Positions 1-10,517 of a stretch of DNA of 64,000 bases are shown piece by piece. Origin of the DNA: Owenia fusiformis (lineage: Eukaryota > Annelida > Polychaeta > Sabellida > Oweniidae); the NCBI GenBank assembly GCA_903813345.2, contig CAIIXF020000007.1, positions 1,743,730 through 1,807,729 on the forward strand, written 5' to 3'. The position numbers and the translations under genes are program-made. The notes beneath the pieces were generated by a model that was not told the DNA's origin, did not search any database, and saw only the letters and a list, made by a program, of their open reading frames with translations. Numbering within the stretch: the stretch's first letter is position 1; the number at the start of each line of letters is the position of its first letter.

Positions 1-503
1 GAAATACCACCATATGTTTCTAATAACTACTCTTTCAACTTAACATCTCTGATATGTGTTTACCATATTTCTTCATTGATCTGTAAGAACATTCACTGTA
101 ATATATTTGTGTTTCCCGCTTTTATTTATTTTCCCAACAGTGTAGGCCTTTTCTCTCATAATATAGAGGTTTTGACAAATTGCATTTTAGAGTTAGTTCT
201 TCATCAAGGAAGGGGCCCGTCTTCCCCGATGTAAACATAACCCTTTTTTCTTGTTAATACAAATAAACACAACACCCCCATCAACTCTCGGACACACCAA
301 GATCCACATTTGCAATTCATGCATCAACCATGAGCAAACTGTTTCAACCTGGTATAAGTCTTCAAGTAATAGGCCATGTGTTCCCCGCATCAACATATGT
401 TTCCATTAATAAACCTACACTGTGAAGAAAACACACCTTTTGCAAATAATAAAGAAATCACTTTCCGGACAGTAATAACTTGATTAATGCGTTTCTCTAC
501 ACT
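1..503 (-). other. 3' non-coding part of the Ty3/gypsy element
   Basis: This stretch lies downstream of the pol stop codon on the minus strand. I see no long open frame and no similarity to the 5' LTR at 6009-6634. Purine-rich runs on the minus strand near 200-260 could include a polypurine tract, but without the 3' LTR this cannot be placed. Confidence 0.5.
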
Positions 504-3500
504 TCATACTTCATTAGTATGGAAAATATTTTCTCTTTTCCCCGTCATTTTAACTGGCTTTTGCCTTATTTCTTCTCTTAACTGGGGTGTCATGTTTGAC
601 TCGGGTTCCCATGTAGGAATTTTATAACCCTTCCACTTGATCAAGTATTGCGGTTCTAATTCACCCTTCTTAAAACGACCCCGCAAAATCTTTTCTACTT
701 CATAATAGTCATCATAGTGGTTCTGTCCACTTTCGCTTCCACTTTCATTTTCACTATATTCGACGTCTTCGTCTTTTGTATTCTCTTCCGACTTTTCCTT
801 TTCAGTCGGTAATTGTTTACTTCCTATAACACTTCTTGAATGCTTGACCTCTTGTTCAGAATCATTTTGTCGTGGAACTGTATTCTTTCCAACTTCAGAT
901 TCGTCATCCTTTCGGGTAGAATCATTTGGTTGTGAGACTTGGTTAGAAGTATTTTCTTCTTTGTCGTCTTCATCATCAGATTCGAAACACTCTCTAGGTA
1001 ATTCTTCTGCATCCATCATCTCTTCTTCTGTGATTACCTCTGGGTCATACCCTTCAGGTAATACTTCGTTTGGTATTCTTGTAATTCTCTGCTCGGCTCT
1101 TTTTAATCTGCGTACGTTCGCCGGAGTGGGCATTATACGTCCATCCGAGATTCTCCTCAATATGAAGGCATTGTCAGCTTCGTTTATTGATTTATATAAT
1201 GTATACGGGCCAGTCCAAAGGTGCAACAACTTCTTGGCCTTTAGACCTTTGATGGCTTTCTTTGGGGTAAACAACATTACCTGTTCCCCGACCAGTAGTG
1301 GCCTTGTATATCCTTCCTTGTCCTTCTGTCTGATCATTTTCTGCTGGTTTAATCTCAATTTTTCTTGTACTATTTTATTTGTCTCATATATTCTACTCTG
1401 TATGGTTTCTAGGTGTTCTTGAACTGAATTTGACTTACATGACACCTCCCTTTGTAACACTGTATCAAATGGCATAAATGGTTCCCTTCCGTACATAATT
1501 TGAAAAGGGGAAAACCCATGAACGGTTTTGGTCATTCTATAAGAAGCCATTGCCGCAGGTAACAATACGTCCCAATTCCTGTGATCATCGGCAATTGAAG
1601 ACAGGGCTGCCATCAGACTGGCATTATACCGTTCGATAGCTCCTTGAGTCTGAGGACTATAAGCTGAAGATTTGACCTTTTTGACCTTGAATAAATCGCA
1701 CAAATTTTCAACAACTTCAGCCATGAAGTTTAAAGCACGATCGTGACTTATCATAAGAGGTGGACCATATCGGCATATGATTTCATCAAACAGAAGACGG
1801 GCAATTGTAGAGGCTTTGATATCAGGGACTGCAAAACATTCAGGGAACTTTGACAGTCTGTCCACAAAAGAAACGATATATTTATTACCGTGTTCTGTTT
1901 GCATTAATGGACCCAAACAATCTAACTCCAACCAGGCGAAGGCAGAATCAGGAATTTCCAAAGGAAGTAGACGACCTCGAGTATACCTGGGGGGTCTTTT
2001 CCTAGCAAGACATGTTTCACAAGAACGAACCCAATTGATTACATCTTTGTTCATGGTAGTCCAGAAATATCTTTGTCTTACGACATCGATTAATCTGTGT
2101 ATGCCTGTATGTCCACAGGTCGTCTGGTCATGATGTTGAGTGAGGATTTCATCAATCAATCCTCTGGGAACTACCAATTGTTCCTTACATCTTGATAATT
2201 TAGTTCCCGGACCGTCTGGATACCAGAGATGGTATAAAATACCGTCTCGGTAGACAAAATCAGCTGCTTTGAGCAGGATTTTCCTGGCTTGAATATCATT
2301 ACCAGGCAATAATTGATTCTCTAGATAATTTATCAAAGGTCTCCATTCTTCATCTAGTTTTTGTAGCTTACCGAGCATTTCTAGGTTCAAACCTGGTATG
2401 CCGTCTTGTTTATCCTCATCAGCTGGAGATATTGGTGCGCTAGCAGCAGGTTGTAGTGACCTTGCACTGACTGTCCTCTCACTAGGCACGGAATTCACGC
2501 TTAACAATTCAGTTAAACCTGACAAATCTTCAGGGTCTTCTGTTGGAAGGTCTGGATGTTGCATTCTAGACAAAAAGTCTGCAGGAACCATCTTGGCACC
2601 TGATCTATGCAGTATATCATAATTGTATTGCTGCAAATGCATTATCCACCTGGCTAATCTACCTGTAGGTTCTTTCACTGACAAAAGCCACTTCAAAGAA
2701 CGATTGTCTGTTACCACAGTGAACTTGCTGTATCTAAGGTAATTGTTGAACTTCTTTGTTCCAAACACGACCGCTAAAGCCTCTTGTTCATGAGTGGGAT
2801 ATCTTTTTTCTATTTCAGATAGATTTCTCCCAGCATACGCTACCGGATGTTCAACTCCATCGGTAACTTGGCTTAACACTACTCCTAACGATTCATTTGA
2901 CGCATCAGTCAACAAGAGAAAGGGTTTCTTGAAATCAGGGTATTTGAGTAAAGGAGCCTCAGTCAATTTCTTTTTCAATTCTTGAAAAGCTTCCTCACAA
3001 ACAGCACTCCATTCAAAAGGAACACCTTTTTTAGTCAATCTATAGAGTGGTCTAGCTATCTGAGAGTGATGACTTAAGAACCTTTTGTAGAAGTTGACCA
3101 TTCCTAGGAATCGTCTTAACTTTTTCAAGGTAGTAGGTGATTGGCAGTCTAACACAGCCTTGACATTTGAACTTGTGGGAGCAATTCCTGAAGATGACAC
3201 ATCGTGTCCCAAATATCGAACTTTTTCTACAAATAACTTGCATTTTGAAGGTTTCAACTTCAATCCAGCCTTGGATAATCTATCCAATACCTGACCCAAA
3301 TGCTCGAGATGTTCTTCAAAGGTGTTGGAGAATATACATAAATCATCAATATAGCAGATGACTGTTTTCCATTGCAATCCGGCTAATACTAATTGCATAA
3401 CTCTCTGGAAGAAACTAGCTGAGTTAATCAATCCCTGGGGTAACCGTTTGTATTGGAACAACCCTTCATGACAAACAAATGCAGTCTTTTCTCTTGACCC

Positions 3501-4772
3501 ATCGTCTTCTAAAGGCAATTGGTGATATCCTTGACATAAATCAAGACAACTTATGAACTTTGGTTGGACTAAACCCAAGCTATCTAAACAATCTCCTAGA
3601 TGTGGTATAGGAAATTTATCAGGTATGATTTGCTGATTTAGCTTTCTTAAGTCTGTCACGAAACGGAATGATCCATTCGATTTATTGACCAATATTATAG
3701 GTGACGCATAAGGTGAAGTTGACGGTTCAATAATTCCTTGGGACAACATATCTTTGACTTGTCTGCTTATTTCATCTCGTTTCTGAACTGGTACTCTATA
3801 TGGGGACTGGCGAAATGGTACTTCCCCTGGCTTTGTTTTTATTTTGAGTTTGAGCAGGTCGCAATAACCTAACTTGCCGGTGGAATCTACAAAAGCATCT
3901 GAGTATTTGTTTACCATTTCATGAACCTTGACCTTTTGTTCGGGAGTTAACTTTGAATTTGATAGATCTATCTTGACTTTCTCATTTCTTTTTGCAAAAG
4001 TGTTTGTACTGTGCTCGCCGTCTAATGAGAGTGTGTTAATTCCTTTCCTTGAACTGACAAATGTTCCTACGCTGGTATTTTTAGGCACTTTTATCGCGCG
4101 TTTTTCCGGGTTTAAAAGTTTTATTGGAACAAGACCATTTGTAATTGTACCTATGCTTTTAGCTGTAAATACATTGGATCGCGAATTCACCGCTAAACAT
4201 TCGCCTATAAGATTTTCCGGAGGTCTACCCTTGACCTTTGCATAAACAATCATCTCAGTCTGAGGAGGTATGATGATCTCTTGGTTTAAAATGAGAGGAT
4301 ATTTATTGAGCGGCTTCAATCTCAACTTTCTGTTATTGAAATCAATCACAGCTTCATGTTTGTTCAGAAAATCGGCACCTAATATTATTTTTCTTCTCAA
4401 TCCTCGTATGACGTATAACATTATCGGAATACTTACCTTTCCAAAGGTCATTTTCGTGAAAATTTTTCCTCTTAAATTCAATCTTTCATTTCCGGCTCCA
4501 ACAGGTTTGATATGAAATTCAGGATATATTTTTATATCATAATCCTTTATGGATTCTAAATGTTCCTCATCAATCAATGATATCTGAGCACCTGTGTCTA
4601 CGAGACACCATACTGTGCTGTTAAATAATTTTGTCTTTATCGCATTATCCTGATATAAATTTTCCTGAATTTCAATATCTCCGATAAATTTCTTGCGAGG
4701 ATTGCTATTTACATATTTCTTCGGCCGTGACTTCAGTTCTCGCTTCTTTAGACGCGGCCTTCGGCGTTTAAA
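504..4772 (-). CDS. pol: Pol polyprotein of Ty3/gypsy element (PR-RT-RNaseH-IN-chromodomain), reached by -1 frameshift
   Basis: The first methionine is at 4577, but the frame is open upstream to the gag overlap. The protease active site LVDTGAQISLI lies at about 4602-4570, upstream of that methionine, so translation must come from gag. Numbering from the methionine: RT about 270-440 with YIDD near 410, RNase H about 555-680 (TDAS motif), integrase zinc finger (HHCC) about 800-850, integrase core with D near 887, D near 944 and E near 979 (GAIERYN), a GPY/F-like segment (LWTGPYTLY), and a C-terminal chromodomain near 1292-1345 (YLIKWKGY, TWEP). A chromodomain can direct integration to modified histones in related elements. 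That role here is inference. The frame is unbroken for more than 1400 codons, which argues for a young copy. Confidence 0.93.
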   Translation of the reverse strand, partial: FKRRRPRLKKRELKSRPKKYVNSNPRKKFIGDIEIQENLYQDNAIKTKLFNSTVWCLVDTGAQISLIDEEHLESIKDYDIKIYPEFHIKPVGAGNERLNLRGKIFTKMTFGKVSIPIMLYVIRGLRRKIILGADFLNKHEAVIDFNNRKLRLKPLNKYPLILNQEIIIPPQTEMIVYAKVKGRPPENLIGECLAVNSRSNVFTAKSIGTITNGLVPIKLLNPEKRAIKVPKNTSVGTFVSSRKGINTLSLDGEHSTNTFAKRNEKVKIDLSNSKLTPEQKVKVHEMVNKYSDAFVDSTGKLGYCDLLKLKIKTKPGEVPFRQSPYRVPVQKRDEISRQVKDMLSQGIIEPSTSPYASPIILVNKSNGSFRFVTDLRKLNQQIIPDKFPIPHLGDCLDSLGLVQPKFISCLDLCQGYHQLPLEDDGSREKTAFVCHEGLFQYKRLPQGLINSASFFQRVMQLVLAGLQWKTVICYIDDLCIFSNTFEEHLEHLGQVLDRLSKAGLKLKPSKCKLFVEKVRYLGHDVSSSGIAPTSSNVKAVLDCQSPTTLKKLRRFLGMVNFYKRFLSHHSQIARPLYRLTKKGVPFEWSAVCEEAFQELKKKLTEAPLLKYPDFKKPFLLLTDASNESLGVVLSQVTDGVEHPVAYAGRNLSEIEKRYPTHEQEALAVVFGTKKFNNYLRYSKFTVVTDNRSLKWLLSVKEPTGRLARWIMHLQQYNYDILHRSGAKMVPADFLSRMQHPDLPTEDPEDLSGLTELLSVNSVPSERTVSARSLQPAASAPISPADEDKQDGIPGLNLEMLGKLQKLDEEWRPLINYLENQLLPGNDIQARKILLKAADFVYRDGILYHLWYPDGPGTKLSRCKEQLVVPRGLIDEILTQHHDQTTCGHTGIHRLIDVVRQRYFWTTMNKDVINWVRSCETCLARKRPPRYTRGRLLPLEIPDSAFAWLELDCLGPLMQTEHGNKYIVSFVDRLSKFPECFAVPDIKASTIARLLFDEIICRYGPPLMISHDRALNFMAEVVENLCDLFKVKKVKSSAYSPQTQGAIERYNASLMAALSSIADDHRNWDVLLPAAMASYRMTKTVHGFSPFQIMYGREPFMPFDTVLQREVSCKSNSVQEHLETIQSRIYETNKIVQEKLRLNQQKMIRQKDKEGYTRPLLVGEQVMLFTPKKAIKGLKAKKLLHLWTGPYTLYKSINEADNAFILRRISDGRIMPTPANVRRLKRAEQRITRIPNEVLPEGYDPEVITEEEMMDAEELPRECFESDDEDDKEENTSNQVSQPNDSTRKDDESEVGKNTVPRQNDSEQEVKHSRSVIGSKQLPTEKEKSEENTKDEDVEYSENESGSESGQNHYDDYYEVEKILRGRFKKGELEPQYLIKWKGYKIPTWEPESNMTPQLREEIRQKPVKMTGKRENIFHTNEV
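4723..4772 (-). promoter_or_regulatory. Programmed -1 ribosomal frameshift signal between gag and pol
   Basis: On the minus strand the heptamer T_TTA_AAC occupies 4772-4766, in exactly the gag frame (codons TTA at 4771-4769 and AAC at 4768-4766). Pol is in the -1 frame and stays open from this point. Six nucleotides downstream, GGCCG (4759-4755) can pair with CGGCC (4727-4723) around a 27 nt loop. The gag stop is 15 nt after the heptamer. The heptamer is a classical X_XXY_YYZ slippery site. The structural stimulator is inferred by eye and may extend into a pseudoknot. Confidence 0.85.
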
Positions 4773-5788
4773 GAGTTAACTGGACGTGTCTGATTGACAT
4801 TTTGCCTATTTTTGGCCAAGCAAAACTTTGCTATGTGACCTTGACCTGAACAATTGTAACAGCGGATATTTTGACTATTGAATGACCTTGAACTACTTCT
4901 CCTACAAAATGGCGCTGAATGTCCCTTCCTAAAACATTTTTGACAGGTTGGCCTTCCATCAATGAATCTATTGTTGGCAGTATTTTTCCCTTTTTCTCTG
5001 CTAAGTTGGGATACCTTTTCAGTCAAAGATTTGATAGCTTTTTGCTGATTTTCTACTATATTACACATTAAATTTTGTGTATCTACCTTGCTTTTGTCAT
5101 TTTCAGCTTCCTTATCTACTTGATTCAGACAATCAGCTAGTCTGGCTGCTGACTCAACAGCGGCGAGATCATTTGGTTCTTTTGAGATCACAAATTTCCT
5201 TATATTTGGGAGAAAATTTTTGATTAAAATTGTTTTATGTTCATTTTCCTCTAACTGTAAGCGCGAGGCTAATCGCCTAATATCAGTCATGAATTCTTCA
5301 ACTGATTCATTTGGTTTCTGATTTCTCGAGAGTAATTGAGCTTGTATGTTCCATTTTGGCCTGTTTCCAACAAAATATTGCGTAAAAGCAGTTTGAAGTG
5401 CTTCAAAATCATGTTGAGTGTCTTCTGGGAGATTATTATACCATAATTCGGCTTGACTTCCCAAAAACATACGCATGGCTCTAGCTTTTCTTTCATTGTT
5501 CCACCCCTGTAAATCGCCATAGGCATTGTACCTATTAACCCAATTCAGCGGGTCGATATCCGAAGAATTACCATCAAATGTTTTTATTCTATTTTTACCT
5601 TCAATTTCATTTCTATTTTGAGCTTGATTTTCTAACCTATTTAATCTTTCTTGCAATTCAGCATTATTACCTTGTCTAGCTATTAATTGATCTAACTGAC
5701 CTTGTAAATCTGGGTTCTGAGCTGTTTCTAATTGTCTTAACCTAGCATCTATAGCTTCCATATTGTTAGTTACTCTTCGTGTTATCAT
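4748..5788 (-). CDS. gag: Gag polyprotein of Ty3/gypsy element
   Basis: A 346-residue frame. The N-terminal 75 residues are glutamine/asparagine-rich and probably coiled-coil. A capsid-like retrotransposon Gag region follows (about 80-215, with WYNNLPE, AFTQYF and ESVEEFMTDIRRLA). Two CCHC zinc knuckles near the C terminus (CQKCFRKGHSAPFC and CYNCSGQGHIAKFC) would bind the genomic RNA. The last codons contain the slippery heptamer, so a fraction of ribosomes should continue into pol. The ATG at 5788 is the first in frame and follows the 220 nt leader. Confidence 0.92.
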   Translation of the reverse strand: MITRRVTNNMEAIDARLRQLETAQNPDLQGQLDQLIARQGNNAELQERLNRLENQAQNRNEIEGKNRIKTFDGNSSDIDPLNWVNRYNAYGDLQGWNNERKARAMRMFLGSQAELWYNNLPEDTQHDFEALQTAFTQYFVGNRPKWNIQAQLLSRNQKPNESVEEFMTDIRRLASRLQLEENEHKTILIKNFLPNIRKFVISKEPNDLAAVESAARLADCLNQVDKEAENDKSKVDTQNLMCNIVENQQKAIKSLTEKVSQLSREKGKNTANNRFIDGRPTCQKCFRKGHSAPFCRRSSSRSFNSQNIRCYNCSGQGHIAKFCLAKNRQNVNQTRPVNSLNAEGRV

Positions 5789-6008
5789 CTATTACGATTT
5801 ATTATGATATACATTCGAACCCTGTTTTCCTACAAACCACTGATTTATGAACGGTATTTAATCATTTGTTCTAAACTTAACTTCTCGCTTGGCATTTTAG
5901 AGAAAAAATTATGTTAGTATGATGTACGATGAAAACATGCTTTTTTCATGCAGTTAGCTTATACTTACATAACCGTTCTTTCTTTTACCTAGGGCAGCTT
6001 CCACCAAT
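5789..6008 (-). other. Leader with primer-binding site of the Ty3/gypsy element
   Basis: Immediately after the 5' LTR end and a 2 nt spacer, the minus strand reads TGGTGGAAGCTGCCCTAG (6006-5989). It begins TGG, as expected for pairing to a tRNA 3' CCA end. I could not assign the tRNA. The remainder up to the gag ATG is untranslated leader and packaging sequence. Confidence 0.6.
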
Positions 6009-6634
6009 TGTTACGTTTCGTAACTGTTATCTCGGGATCTTGTGGTCCTTCGGTACTCGCAGGGTTCCTGACTACCTAATTGAACACGACTCCTTTGTTT
6101 TGTTTCTTAATTTTTATTTCAAATTCCAATTCTTCTTGAGATTGATCCGGCCAGCCGAGTTTCGGTAGATTCGCTTGTTATTGTTTCTCCTTTCATCAAT
6201 TGTTGAGCATCGTAGTGGGTGAGTAAAACTTACTGAATCAACAGATCTTGCCGACTTCTTTATATACCAGGTAAAATACATTATTTTACCTGTCAAAATT
6301 GTGCAAATATAAGTAAGAATATTGCTGATTTCATGCTTATGTAAGCAAGATTCAAATCGTAATTCTGAGTTGTGATTGGTTGTTGGAAGTTTTAACTTGT
6401 CAGAATTCTTCTGATATATCTTTATTTTGGCTGAATATAGTAGCGTAGGGATTCCCCTGCACAAAAGCAAACTGAGGTCTAAATAGTAATTAATCATAAG
6501 AATACAGCAAGATCTTTACAATGTTGGAATATGCTGAATATAAATTGTTATTTTATATTAGATATAAATAATAAATAAATAATAAAGTAATTATATATAA
6601 TTAAATATAATTACGTACTGACCGAATCATAACA
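6009..6634 (-). repeat. 5' LTR of Ty3/gypsy element
   Basis: The LTR is 626 bp, bounded by the inverted terminal pair TGTTA (minus strand from 6634) and TAACA (ending 6009). On the minus strand it has a TATATAAAG box at 6266-6258 and an AATAAA signal at 6118-6113, spaced as in a U3-R-U5 arrangement. The primer-binding site follows at once. The outer edge is set only by the terminal dinucleotide rule because the partner LTR is absent. The outer edge lies 12 nt from a P450 exon. Confidence 0.75.
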
Positions 6635-6646
6635 CTTGGGTTACAG

Positions 6647-8823
6647 GTATTGGGAGAAAATGTCAACAAAGACTCAGTAGACTTTAAATTGATGTGTTAT
6701 ATGTTGGATACCATGGACAGATGTGGAGCAGCTGGCATGGGCAAAGAACTGGATATGTTTCCATGGCTTAGATTCTTTGGAAACAGTTCTTACAAGATTT
6801 TGAAAGAATACAATGAAATAAGAGAAAGGCTTTTATCGTCTTGGATACAAAGGTCAGAGTATAAGGTAAAAAGACCTCAAACAAGGTATTAACATACAAA
6901 ATGTTACCACCTACCATTTATTACAGATGCAGCTGAATGCCAACCACCAAATGCCAAATGGCAAACACCATCCACAAAAAACTTAGAAACTTTATCAATA
7001 TGCCACTTATGGCGATGACATTAATCAATAATTCTTAGGAAAAATACTTACTGGTATTTATTTGTTTATTTGTTCAAATTCATTCAGCAAAAAGAGAACT
7101 TTGAAGAATCAATCTTGAAATCTTTGGAACAAAGCTACTTCTTAAAATTAAATCTTCGGAAAAAAACGACTACATGTACACCTCTTAAAATTGAGTATTA
7201 ATAATTTATTTATACTGTTTATGTATAAATGCTCTTGCTTTAAGTTAAGTATGCACACTGAAGAGGCACGCAGCGTAACTGAGACACTGCTTCAGCATTA
7301 CAAACTGGGAAATATCACTAGAAATGAGATGCATGGAGTTCTCATTGATATCCTCCTTGGTGGTAAATTATTAATTGTTGGCTTAAAATTAAAGTTTAAA
7401 TGAGAAAGCACATTGGAAAACATGAAAACATTTAGGTTAACTTTGTACCCCATTTAATTATTATACTTGTACATTTTGTAAATACATGTACAGTTTCTTA
7501 TTAGAAGCCACATGAGGTTTTGTGAAAACCCCTAAAAAGTCATGAATATGAATTAATTCATATAATATGATTGTTCTTTATCTCTTTCTGACCTCGAATT
7601 GCCCTCCATGTTTTCTGATTACAAAAATTAAAATTAGTTTATTTTGCCAAATAGGAATTGTGACAACTGAATCAACATTGAAAGCATTTCTCTTGATACT
7701 TATCAACAAACCTGAAGTACAGAAAAACATACAGAGGGAAATTGATGATTGCATTGGTGATGACAGACTACCAACTTTCAAAGATCGCCATAACATGCCA
7801 TATACTGAAGCTGCAATTTTGGAAATTCTTCGCTATAGCACAACATCAACACTGTCTATACCCCATAAGGCCCTGTGTGACACTAGTGTAGGAGGCTACA
7901 AAATACCTCGTGGAACAGTGGTAAATATGATTGCTTGACTCCTTGCAGTATACTAGAAATACTATCTCAAGAGGTTCAGAAGATACTTTTTGCACTGCTA
8001 TGAAAGGAATATTGTTTCTTGTCAACAGTTTTCCATGTTAGACAAACTAAATAAGTAAAGGCTGAGGTTCAAGTAATTAGACAACCAATAGCTTATTATT
8101 CATTATAATTATAGGACTGTTCAAATTAATCATGCTGCCATAATGCTAAAGTACATAGAGAAGAGTTTGGACCTCTTGCTTATTTTCCACTCCATGTTAT
8201 AAAAACCTAATATATATATATATTGAATTTACCTTTTTTAAGCTCTGGATGAACATTTGGGGAATGCACCATGATGAGAAATATTTTGATGACCCTTATG
8301 AATTCAAGGTAGAAAGATTCTTGGATAAAAATGGCAACCTGATTCTGGCACATGATAGGAAATCGTAAGTTGTTTCCGTATTAATCACTCTCAGAGCATG
8401 ATGAACAAGATTTAACAGTAGATTCACCCTGTGTACAACCTGAACTTTTATTTAGACATTTACTTCCATTTAAACTGTTTACATTTTATTTTCAAATTAT
8501 AAATGCTAGGCCTGTAATACTAAAAGCGACTTTCAGAATTGTAACTAATTTAAGTTTTATAAATACACATAACGAAAAATGCCTAATGAGTGAAATACGC
8601 TTATTACAGCTTTCTACCATTTGGAGTTGGCAAACGTGAGTGTTTAGGAGAGGCAATGGCCAAAGTAAGAATGTTTCTCTTTGTCACTGGTCTACTACAA
8701 AAACTGGAGATTGTACCTGAAGATATAAACAATCCACCTGATCCTGATCCAGCAAAGTTTGTATGTGCCATAACAAACCAACCAGGTCCATTTAACATTG
8801 TGGTGAAGGACAGGAGAAATTGA
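6647..8823 (+). CDS. Cytochrome P450 (CYP2-clan, CYP1/CYP17-like), C-terminal five exons
   Basis: Exons with agreeing phases are 6647-6865, 7245-7362, 7655-7920, 8243-8364 and 8610-8823, together 313 codons including TGA. Every junction has AG before and GT after. Motifs in order: I-helix oxygen-activation motif across the exon 2/3 junction (LLGGIVTTES), ExxR as EILR, the PERF equivalent VERF, and the haem-binding loop [13 protein letters not shown] with the axial cysteine. P450s are membrane-bound monooxygenases using NADPH-P450 reductase; the substrate here is unknown. The usual length is near 500 residues, so about 190 N-terminal residues (membrane anchor, proline hinge, C helix) are missing. 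They may lie left of the window beyond the retrotransposon, or the gene may be a remnant. AATAAA lies at 8825-8830, just after the stop. The second exon border (7245) is the least certain. Confidence 0.88.
6890..7015. repeat. Decayed copy of the CACCACC/GGTGGTGACA dispersed repeat
   Basis: The stretch begins AAGGTATTAACATACAAAATG, carries runs of the CCAACCACCAAATGCCAAATG type and ends near TGGCGATGACATTAAT. Better copies are at 14583-15240 and 26843-27375. It lies in the first visible P450 intron. Confidence 0.6.
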
Positions 8824-8935
8824 CAATAAATATTGCAAAATAAGCTGACCATTTCATGGATAGTCAATTTCATACTAATGTATTTGTGGTTACAAGGGTA
8901 ACATAGTTTTTACAAGGTCATATACAGGGTGTTTC

Positions 8936-9600
8936 ATATCTATGCACCACGGAGTAGCAAATCCCACCGAACAAAACAAATTTTGATAATTAGTGGCCAT
9001 CTTAAAATGTCCATCTTGAACAGAGCATATCAGCTTCTAAAATTTAAACCAAATCCGTTCACTGGTATTTGAGTTACCAAAGATTACATTATTACAAAAA
9101 ATGGTAGCCTGACTTTGAAAACAGCCACCATCTTGTTTAAGAAAAATGGTGGCCATTTTAAAATATAGCTGCCATCTTGAAAATGTCTTAAGTCGATCTC
9201 CTTTGTCCCTAGGTACCAGCATATAAAATTTGAACAAAATCCGTACACTGGTATAAGGTTTTTTACAAAAAATGGCAGTCATTTTGAAATTCACCTGCCA
9301 TCTTGAAATGCCTTTCTCGAACAGAGCAACTCGAACCAAGTCCTTTTACTGGTATTTGAGTTATGAAAAATTACGTTATTTGGGGAAAAGTGGCTGCCAT
9401 TTTGAAATTCAGATGCCATCTTGAAAATTGATTCTCGAACAGAACAACAGTGTCCCTTGGCTTCAGCATATAAAACTTGATCCAAATCCATTCACTGGTT
9501 TTTGAATTATCAAATATTTTGTTTTTAACGAAAAAAATGGTGGCCATTTTGAAACCCAGCCACCATCTTGAAAATGGGATAATAAACTCATACATGTAGT
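8936..9600. repeat. Degenerate tandem array with ATGGCNGCCAT motifs
   Basis: The stretch opens with the CGGAGTAGCAAATCCCACCG head also seen at 14400, 37650 and 38530. Then come four or so degenerate units of roughly 120-190 bp. Each contains a phrase like AATCCGTTCACTGGTATTTG, followed by AAAATGGTGGCCATTTTGAA and CAGCCACCATCTTGAAAATG. The short minus-strand open frames here are by-products of the repeat. Confidence 0.75.
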
Positions 9601-10489
9601 ATTGCCAGACTATAAGTACATCACGGTATTACAGGAAGTAGTGTGAAAGAAGCGCTGGGCTTCAGTGCCGGTATTGAAATCAGATGCTGGATGTCGTGTG
9701 AAGACAATAGCATGTTCAGAAGATATCTATTGTAAAACAACATCAAAAATTTTGCTGAATTTTCTTCCAGGAAGTGTTCTGTTCATTGCTCTTCAAATGC
9801 TCTTGAAAATGGAGGGCGGAAAAAACGATCATTAGATTAGTTTTCTAACAGCTTAACTTAAACATCTCTCAAAGTACATATCTTTGTACATAACAGTCAC
9901 ACACGTGTGGACTGAACTCTGCCATGATGACAACTACTCTGCAATACAGAAACTAAACTTTTCCTTTAAATTGCCCTCGAAATGACCAGAAGTTCCCCTC
10001 GGAATGATCCGTACCCACATATTTTGATATGTTGTATCTTTTTTCAGGGCATCAAATAACATGATAGGGTGGTAATACTACACGGTTGAGTATATGGGGG
10101 GGGGGGGGTGCATATATATGAAACACCTTATATTTTATATTTGACCTTACATTATATATGTTAAATACAATAAAGCATAAAAACTGAAATGACATGTCTC
10201 ATTTTAAGTGATTGCCTGATATTTTATCCTAATGAATAAAACATGATAGTGTGACATATTAATATGTGAAATAAATGTTTGTAACTGTATCACTATAACA
10301 ATCTGTTTTGAAGCTGGCTATGAATTTTGAAATTATGTTTGAAGGGCTAGTTTTAAACATTTTTCTGTCACATAATTAAATAACATGAACCGCTTATATT
10401 TATTTTGTAGGTCAGAATATATAGTAGCCGAGATAGAACAAGTCATACACCTCGTGTTTCCTGATAACTTTTTCAATTCTCAATAATTT
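9601..10489. other. Intergenic, no gene recognised
   Basis: I see no exon-like open frame with splice sites. A run of about 12 G residues lies near 10098-10110. Otherwise it is AT-rich unique-looking sequence. Confidence 0.5.
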
Positions 10490-10517
10490 AGGTTAATCTT
10501 TAATATACACCGTAATG

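Larger units (their letters stand above)
1..6634 (-). mobile_element. Ty3/gypsy LTR retrotransposon with chromodomain, 3' LTR outside window
   Basis: Reading on the minus strand the order is 5' LTR (6634-6009), primer-binding site, gag (5788-4748), -1 frameshift, pol (to 504), then about 500 bp of non-coding sequence running off the window. Pol order is protease, reverse transcriptase, RNase H, integrase, chromodomain, the standard Ty3/gypsy order. No second LTR copy is visible in 1-503, so the 3' LTR lies further left or is lost. Gag and pol are uninterrupted, so the copy may still be coding-competent. It sits in or beside a P450 gene, opposite in strand. Confidence 0.92.

Noticed and set aside
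844-1422. 192-codon plus-strand open frame
   Set aside because: Antisense shadow of the intact pol frame; no motif of its own.
4577-4748. Pol starting independently at the methionine at 4577
   Set aside because: The protease active site lies upstream of it and the frame is open back to the slippery site, so independent initiation would delete the catalytic site.
7088-7190. Possible extra P450 exon (QKENFEES) after CATTCAG
   Set aside because: No donor in a suitable place, and the flanking exons join in phase without it.
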